From Clostridia bacterium (lineage in GTDB: Bacteria; Bacillota_A; Clostridia; Christensenellales; UBA1242): a stretch of DNA of 9,212 nucleotides. Both the position numbers and the translations under genes were made by a program. The notes beneath the pieces were generated by a model that saw nothing but the letters and a program-made list of their open reading frames with translations, was not told the origin of the DNA and did no database searches. Below are positions 5,956 to 9,212 of the stretch, one piece after another; position 1 is the first letter of the stretch, and each line of letters starts with the position of its first letter. The DNA is taken from assembly GCA_017403205.1 (NCBI GenBank), contig JAFQOM010000152.1, positions 1 to 9,212 of the forward strand, read 5' to 3'.

Positions 5956-5973
5956 AGCAAAATTGTTAAGCAA
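5945..5973 (-). promoter_or_regulatory. Promoter of the transporter, predicted leaderless
   Basis: On the minus strand -35 TTGCTT (5968-5973) and -10 TACAAT (5945-5950; five of six consensus bases) are 17 nt apart, with a TGA extension before the -10. Only 7 nt (ATCACAC) separate the -10 from the ATG, so the transcript should start at the ATG or one base before it. Confidence 0.6.
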
Positions 5974-5976
5974 ACA

Positions 5977-5989
5977 AAAAGCGGCTTTT
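5977..5989 (-). terminator. Weak hairpin after the M14 peptidase gene
   Basis: A small stem AAAAG-CGG-CTTTT lies 8 nt past the M14 stop codon and is followed on the minus strand by TTTGTTTG. With five base pairs it is a marginal terminator, so read-through from the peptidase gene into the transporter is plausible. Confidence 0.3.
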
Positions 5990-5997
5990 AAGCTATT

Positions 5998-6927
5998 TTA
6001 CTTTTTATGGTTAAAGATTTTAAACAAATTTATAAAGGGGATTTTGTTTTTTTTATAATTTTGAGCATATAAACTGTTTTGATATTGCCTTGCCAAATTA
6101 AGAGCCAAAAGTGGAACATCTTTGTTTTTTTCAAAAATTTGCGGCAAAAATTCTTCACCTATAGGATGAGTTAAATCCTCATTTCCAATTTCTATTGTAT
6201 ACGATGGTATATTTAAATATCTTATGCACCAGTCTTTATACCCACCAGCGCTATTTTCTGTTAATAAAAGAGGATAGCCTGTTAAGTTTGAAAGTTGTTC
6301 CCCTATATATCTATCCCTTGCTAAACTTTCTACGCTTTGCCCCTTAAACCCATAATAAATAACCTCTCCCTTAGAATGGTAAGAAATTGTTAATGCTGGT
6401 TTGTTTTTGTTTGTAAAATTAATTAAATTATTAACTTCCCTTTCGCTATTGGGATAAAACCCTATAAAATTTTGTGGATTGGGGCATTTTGTGTTTTGAT
6501 CACCACTCCCCCAATCAGCATCAAAGTTAGTGTTTAAATCTACTAAGTTAACATTTGCTTTAAATTGACTAAAATCTTCACCTTTATTTGCCAGTATCAA
6601 ATATTGTTTTGTTATATCACAAGGCAAGTTTTTAATACCATCCAAAACAATCTCTACCCCATCTGGATTTGTTAAAAAAACAAAATAAATTCCTCCATTT
6701 GTTATCCCACCTTTTTTATGTAAGTATTTTGCCTGCTCCACCATCAAAAGTGTAGAAATGTATTCCCTGGCATGTATTCCACCCTGAATTACAATTTGTG
6801 TTCCTTGGTAACTACCTAAGTGTGTAGCCAAAATATTTTTGCCTAATGTGCTTTTGCCAATGTTAAAAAGCTCCAGCCCTTCATCTTGCAAATCTACTAT
6901 TTTTTGAACTAATTGTTGATATGTCAC
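5998..6927 (-). CDS. M14-family zinc carboxypeptidase-like protein
   Basis: This 309-residue metallopeptidase of the carboxypeptidase A (M14) fold probably cleaves short peptides, perhaps gamma-D-glutamyl bonds of wall muropeptides, as in related Gram-positive enzymes. Zinc ligands H52 and E55 lie in GGIHAREY, the third ligand H184 in ISYHSKG, and the catalytic glutamate E246 in YTIEIGNED. NPDGVE (87-92) and DLNTNFDADWG (130-140) are also family landmarks. In the latter, threonine stands where carboxypeptidase A has Arg145 (DLNRNF type). There is no signal peptide, transmembrane segment or LysM domain, so it is predicted to be cytoplasmic, fitting peptide recycling. The start is GTG with AAAGAGG 8 nt upstream. 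It sits behind the ktrA terminator; a promoter is likely within 6945-6985, where AT-rich -10-like boxes (TATAGT 6956-6961, TATAAA 6947-6952) occur, but no well-spaced -35 is clear. Confidence 0.9.
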   Translation of the reverse strand: MTYQQLVQKIVDLQDEGLELFNIGKSTLGKNILATHLGSYQGTQIVIQGGIHAREYISTLLMVEQAKYLHKKGGITNGGIYFVFLTNPDGVEIVLDGIKNLPCDITKQYLILANKGEDFSQFKANVNLVDLNTNFDADWGSGDQNTKCPNPQNFIGFYPNSEREVNNLINFTNKNKPALTISYHSKGEVIYYGFKGQSVESLARDRYIGEQLSNLTGYPLLLTENSAGGYKDWCIRYLNIPSYTIEIGNEDLTHPIGEEFLPQIFEKNKDVPLLALNLARQYQNSLYAQNYKKNKIPFINLFKIFNHKK

Positions 6928-6985
6928 AATTCAAACCTCTTTGTTTTTTATACTAACTATATATTCTAACAAGACAAAATAAGTG

Positions 6986-7020
6986 AAAAAAATAAGCAAG
7001 ATTTTACCTTGCTCATTTTT
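6986..7020 (-). terminator. Intrinsic terminator of the ktrB-ktrA operon
   Basis: Stem arms 6988-7000 and 7008-7020 enclose a 7-nt loop; the core is GAGCAAG/CTTGCTT. Its one non-Watson-Crick position is a stable G-U pair only in the minus-strand RNA, and the hairpin is followed there by a U run, so it acts in the ktrA direction. It lies about 30 nt after the ktrA stop codon. Confidence 0.8.
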
Positions 7021-7051
7021 AATAAATATTTTTATAATAAAAATCAAATTT

Positions 7052-7777
7052 TTATTCAAAATCCAATGCATCTTGCATTGATTCATTTGCATCTAAAACA
7101 GATGTTGTTTTTTTGCTAATTTCATTAAGTTTTGAAGTGTGGCCTGCCAAAATCAAAACATCGTCTTTTTGCAACACTGTTTTTGGCTCTGGGTTAACAA
7201 TTTCTTCTTGCCTTTTTATAAAAACAATAGAAACATTATATTTTTTTCTAACATCAAGATCTAAAATTGTTTTATCAACCCAAGTATCAGGAACAGCAAC
7301 TTCAACTATTTTGTGGCTATCTGTCAAACTCATAATTTCATTTAAACTTGGATTTGAAAGAATACTTGCAATTTTTTTGCCAACCACAACTTCTGGAAAA
7401 ACAACCAAATCTGCCCCAACGCGCTCCAAAACTCTTTTGTTTTGCTCGTTTTTAGCCTTTGCCACAACATATTTTACACCCAAATCTTTACAAATAAGCG
7501 TTGTTAAAATATTTGCCTGCAAATCATCCCCTATACAGTTAATTGCACAGTCAAAATTTTGAACACCCAAAGAGTGTAAAACATCCGTACCAGTGGCATC
7601 TGCAACAACAGCACTTGATACTTGATCTTCTATTTGTTTAATAGCTTCTGGATTTGTATCAATAACCAAAACCTCGTTTCCAAGCGCACTTAGTTTAGTA
7701 GCAACACTTCTACCAAATCTACCCAAACCTACAACCACAAATTGCTTCATTTGTTTTTCTATTTTATTTTTACTCAT
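7052..7777 (-). CDS. ktrA: KtrA/TrkA-type K+ uptake regulatory subunit (RCK)
   Basis: This cytoplasmic gating subunit of the Ktr potassium uptake system forms a ring under the KtrB pore and responds to nucleotides. The 241-residue protein has the N-terminal RCK domain (about 12-130) with Rossmann motif GLGRFG (17-22) and D40 ending the second strand (VLVIDTN). An RCK_C domain follows (about 145-222, ending VLQKDDVLILAGHTSKL). In characterised Gram-positive KtrA proteins RCK_C binds cyclic di-AMP; whether that holds here is inference. A tail of about 20 mostly polar, partly acidic residues follows. The ATG at 7777 has AAGGGGAT 8 nt upstream; a second in-frame ATG (residue 10) lacks such a site. 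The gene follows ktrB by 19 nt and ends before an operon terminator. Confidence 0.95.
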   Translation of the reverse strand: MSKNKIEKQMKQFVVVGLGRFGRSVATKLSALGNEVLVIDTNPEAIKQIEDQVSSAVVADATGTDVLHSLGVQNFDCAINCIGDDLQANILTTLICKDLGVKYVVAKAKNEQNKRVLERVGADLVVFPEVVVGKKIASILSNPSLNEIMSLTDSHKIVEVAVPDTWVDKTILDLDVRKKYNVSIVFIKRQEEIVNPEPKTVLQKDDVLILAGHTSKLNEISKKTTSVLDANESMQDALDFE

Positions 7778-7796
7778 TTTTTAATCCCCTTTTTAT

Positions 7797-9146
7797 TTAA
7801 CCAACCACAATTTTAGAATCCGTATACTCTATTTTTTGTTCCACATTATTTTCACTAGCACCCAGTGCAAGAGTTATTGTAATTGCCCCTACACGTCCTA
7901 TAAACATTAAAATACAAACAATAAACTTGCTTACCACGCCCAAGGTTGTTGTTAAATTTAAACTCAAGCCGACGGTTGATATTGCTGATATAGTTTCAAA
8001 TAAAACAACATCCGCTCTTAACCCTTCTATAGCACATATAGAAATTGTTGAAATTAAAACCAAAACAACATGTAAACATAATATTTTTGCTGCCTTGTGT
8101 ATTGTTCTTTGCTTAATCCTTCTTTTTCTAATAACAATATCGCCTTTAAAATTTACATTTTTTATAAGCACAAGCAACAATATAAAAAATGTTGTTGTTT
8201 TTATGCCACCAGCAGTTGACGTAGGGCTGCCACCTATAAACATAATTATATCTGTTAAAATCAAACTTGCAGAAGACAAATTTGTTGGATTTATTGTAAA
8301 AAAGCCTGCAGTTCTAGGTGTAATGCTAAAAAACAAACAATTTAAGATTTTATTTCCAAAACTCATATTGCCTATACTATTTGCATTATTCCACTCAAAA
8401 ATACCAAATAAAATTGCGCCACCAAAAATAATAATACTTGTAACAAGTAAAACCACTTTTGTGTGAAATAAAAGTTTTTTACCTTTAAAAAGTTTTGGTA
8501 TATCAAACAAAACCAAAAAACCTATGCCACCAATTGTAATTAAAAACATAGTTGGCAACAAAACTAAAGCGTTTTGTGAAAAAGCACTTAAGCTTAAAGA
8601 GGCCTGACCATCAGTCGCAAGAACATCAAAACCAGCGTTACAAAAAGAAGAAATTGACAAAAATATGCTTTTAAATATACCTTGCCCCCAGCCATATAGT
8701 GTTACAAAAGATGGCAAAAAACAAATAGCCCCTATAAGTTCTATCGAAAAAACAAAAATTATTATTCTTTTTACAAACTTAACTACCCCTTGAATTTTTT
8801 CTTGATTTAAACTTTCTTTTAAAGTAAGCCTGCTTTCAAATGTAATTTTTTTGCCAAGCATCAAAAACACAAGCGCAGTTAAAGTTATAAGACCCAATCC
8901 ACCAATTTGAATTAAAATAAGAAGAACTATTTGCCCAAACAAAGTTAAACTAAGTGAAATATCAAAAACAGTTAAGCCCGTTACACAAACAGCGCTAGTA
9001 GATGTAAAAAAACTATCTGTAAAATTAAGCCACTGCCCAGACTTGTTTGAAATTGGCAATGACAATAAAAAAGAACCTGTCAATATAACAAGTAAAAATC
9101 CTATTATAATTTGAATTGAAGGCTTTAATCTTTTCTTTTTAACCAT
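7797..9146 (-). CDS. ktrB: KtrB/TrkH-family K+ transporter pore subunit
   Basis: This integral membrane ion-conducting subunit of the Ktr system belongs to the superfamily of K+ transporters with four M1-P-M2 repeats. At 449 residues from the ATG it has family length. The four filter motifs and their glycines are visible: CVTGL (G57), CNAGFD (G172), PRTAGFF (G281) and ISTVGLS (G393). The intramembrane gating loop GGSPTSTAGGIKT spans 305-317, and the conserved FIGRVG arginine is R418. I chose the ATG at 9146, since MVKKKRLKPSIQ is the typical N-terminus. An in-frame TTG at 9182 coincides with the predicted -35 and has no ribosome site. No Shine-Dalgarno precedes the ATG either, and the -10 lies 7 nt before it, suggesting a leaderless mRNA. 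It is the first gene of the ktrB-ktrA operon. Confidence 0.95.
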   Translation of the reverse strand: MVKKKRLKPSIQIIIGFLLVILTGSFLLSLPISNKSGQWLNFTDSFFTSTSAVCVTGLTVFDISLSLTLFGQIVLLILIQIGGLGLITLTALVFLMLGKKITFESRLTLKESLNQEKIQGVVKFVKRIIIFVFSIELIGAICFLPSFVTLYGWGQGIFKSIFLSISSFCNAGFDVLATDGQASLSLSAFSQNALVLLPTMFLITIGGIGFLVLFDIPKLFKGKKLLFHTKVVLLVTSIIIFGGAILFGIFEWNNANSIGNMSFGNKILNCLFFSITPRTAGFFTINPTNLSSASLILTDIIMFIGGSPTSTAGGIKTTTFFILLLVLIKNVNFKGDIVIRKRRIKQRTIHKAAKILCLHVVLVLISTISICAIEGLRADVVLFETISAISTVGLSLNLTTTLGVVSKFIVCILMFIGRVGAITITLALGASENNVEQKIEYTDSKIVVG

Positions 9147-9153
9147 ATTAAAG

Positions 9154-9182
9154 ATATTACCACAAACACACACTAAACTCAA
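9154..9182 (-). promoter_or_regulatory. Promoter of ktrB-ktrA, predicted leaderless
   Basis: On the minus strand TTGAGT (9177-9182) and TAATAT (9154-9159) are 17 nt apart, and TGG immediately before the -10 forms an extended element. Exactly 7 nt (CTTTAAT) separate the -10 from the ATG. A 7-nt direct repeat (ACTAAAC on the plus strand, 9172-9178 and 9182-9188) flanks and overlaps the -35 with a 10-bp period. Confidence 0.5.
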
Positions 9183-9212
9183 CTAAACTATACAAAAATA
9201 ACAATTTTACAC

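Noticed and set aside
7036..7056. AATAAAAA/TTTTTATT hairpin at the ktrA stop codon
   Set aside because: The stem is purely A-T and a much better terminator lies at 6986-7020.
7113..7562. Long open frame on the plus strand opposite ktrA, with similar ones opposite ktrB and the COG2509 gene
   Set aside because: They mirror the codon pattern of strong minus-strand genes, have no ribosome sites and give low-complexity products without family resemblance.
1..9212. CRISPR arrays, insertion sequences, phage genes, riboswitches or a toxin-antitoxin pair
   Set aside because: No regularly spaced repeats, transposase motifs, integrase sites or recognisable riboswitch cores were found on either strand; the window looks chromosomal and mostly housekeeping apart from the G9 locus.

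Overview
The window is strongly AT-rich bacterial DNA with the standard code: TGA is used as a stop in an ATGA gene overlap. Shine-Dalgarno sites are strong before most genes, intrinsic terminators are compact A-run/T-run hairpins, and both tRNAs encode their CCA. Together with KtrAB-type potassium transport, a COG2081/COG2509 flavoprotein pair and an MscL whose sequence looks like those of Gram-positive bacteria, this suggests an uncultured low-GC member of the Bacillota (Clostridia- or Bacilli-like). That placement is inference from gene content and composition only.

Layout, left to right. At 1-141 there are two hairpins; the second terminates tRNA-Ser(GCU) on the minus strand (143-233), which has its own promoter. 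Then come a gene-poor AT-rich gap and a small nucleoside 2-deoxyribosyltransferase-like protein (507-917, minus). From 1003 to 3737 (minus) lies a translationally coupled pair of flavoproteins (HI0933/BaiN family, then COG2509 family), with an extended -10 promoter and terminators on both sides. At 3891-4481 (minus) is mscL, with a clear promoter. At 4678-4752 is tRNA-Arg(CCU), the only plus-strand gene; its terminator hairpin is shared with the convergent transporter gene. From 4790 to 5937 (minus) lies a CitMHS/ArsB-NhaD-type anion transporter split by a nine-G tract. From 5998 to 6927 is an M14 zinc carboxypeptidase-like enzyme without a signal peptide. From 7052 to 9146 lies the two-gene K+ uptake operon ktrB-ktrA (minus), whose promoter is at the window's right edge.

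How the genes fit together: KtrAB (K+ uptake) and MscL (emergency release channel) both serve turgor control but sit in separate transcription units. The flavoprotein pair looks like a coupled housekeeping redox unit of unknown substrate. The M14 enzyme is probably a cytoplasmic peptidase, perhaps for wall-peptide recycling. No phage, IS, CRISPR or defence genes were seen.

The most unusual locus is the transporter. It is OFF in this sequence because of a G9 run, and G7 or G10 would restore a protein of about 382 residues, as expected for a phase-variable contingency gene. Its promoter -10 lies inside a perfect inverted repeat and ends exactly 7 nt before the start ATG, with no Shine-Dalgarno, so the mRNA is probably leaderless. 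The ktrB promoter has the same 7-nt geometry.
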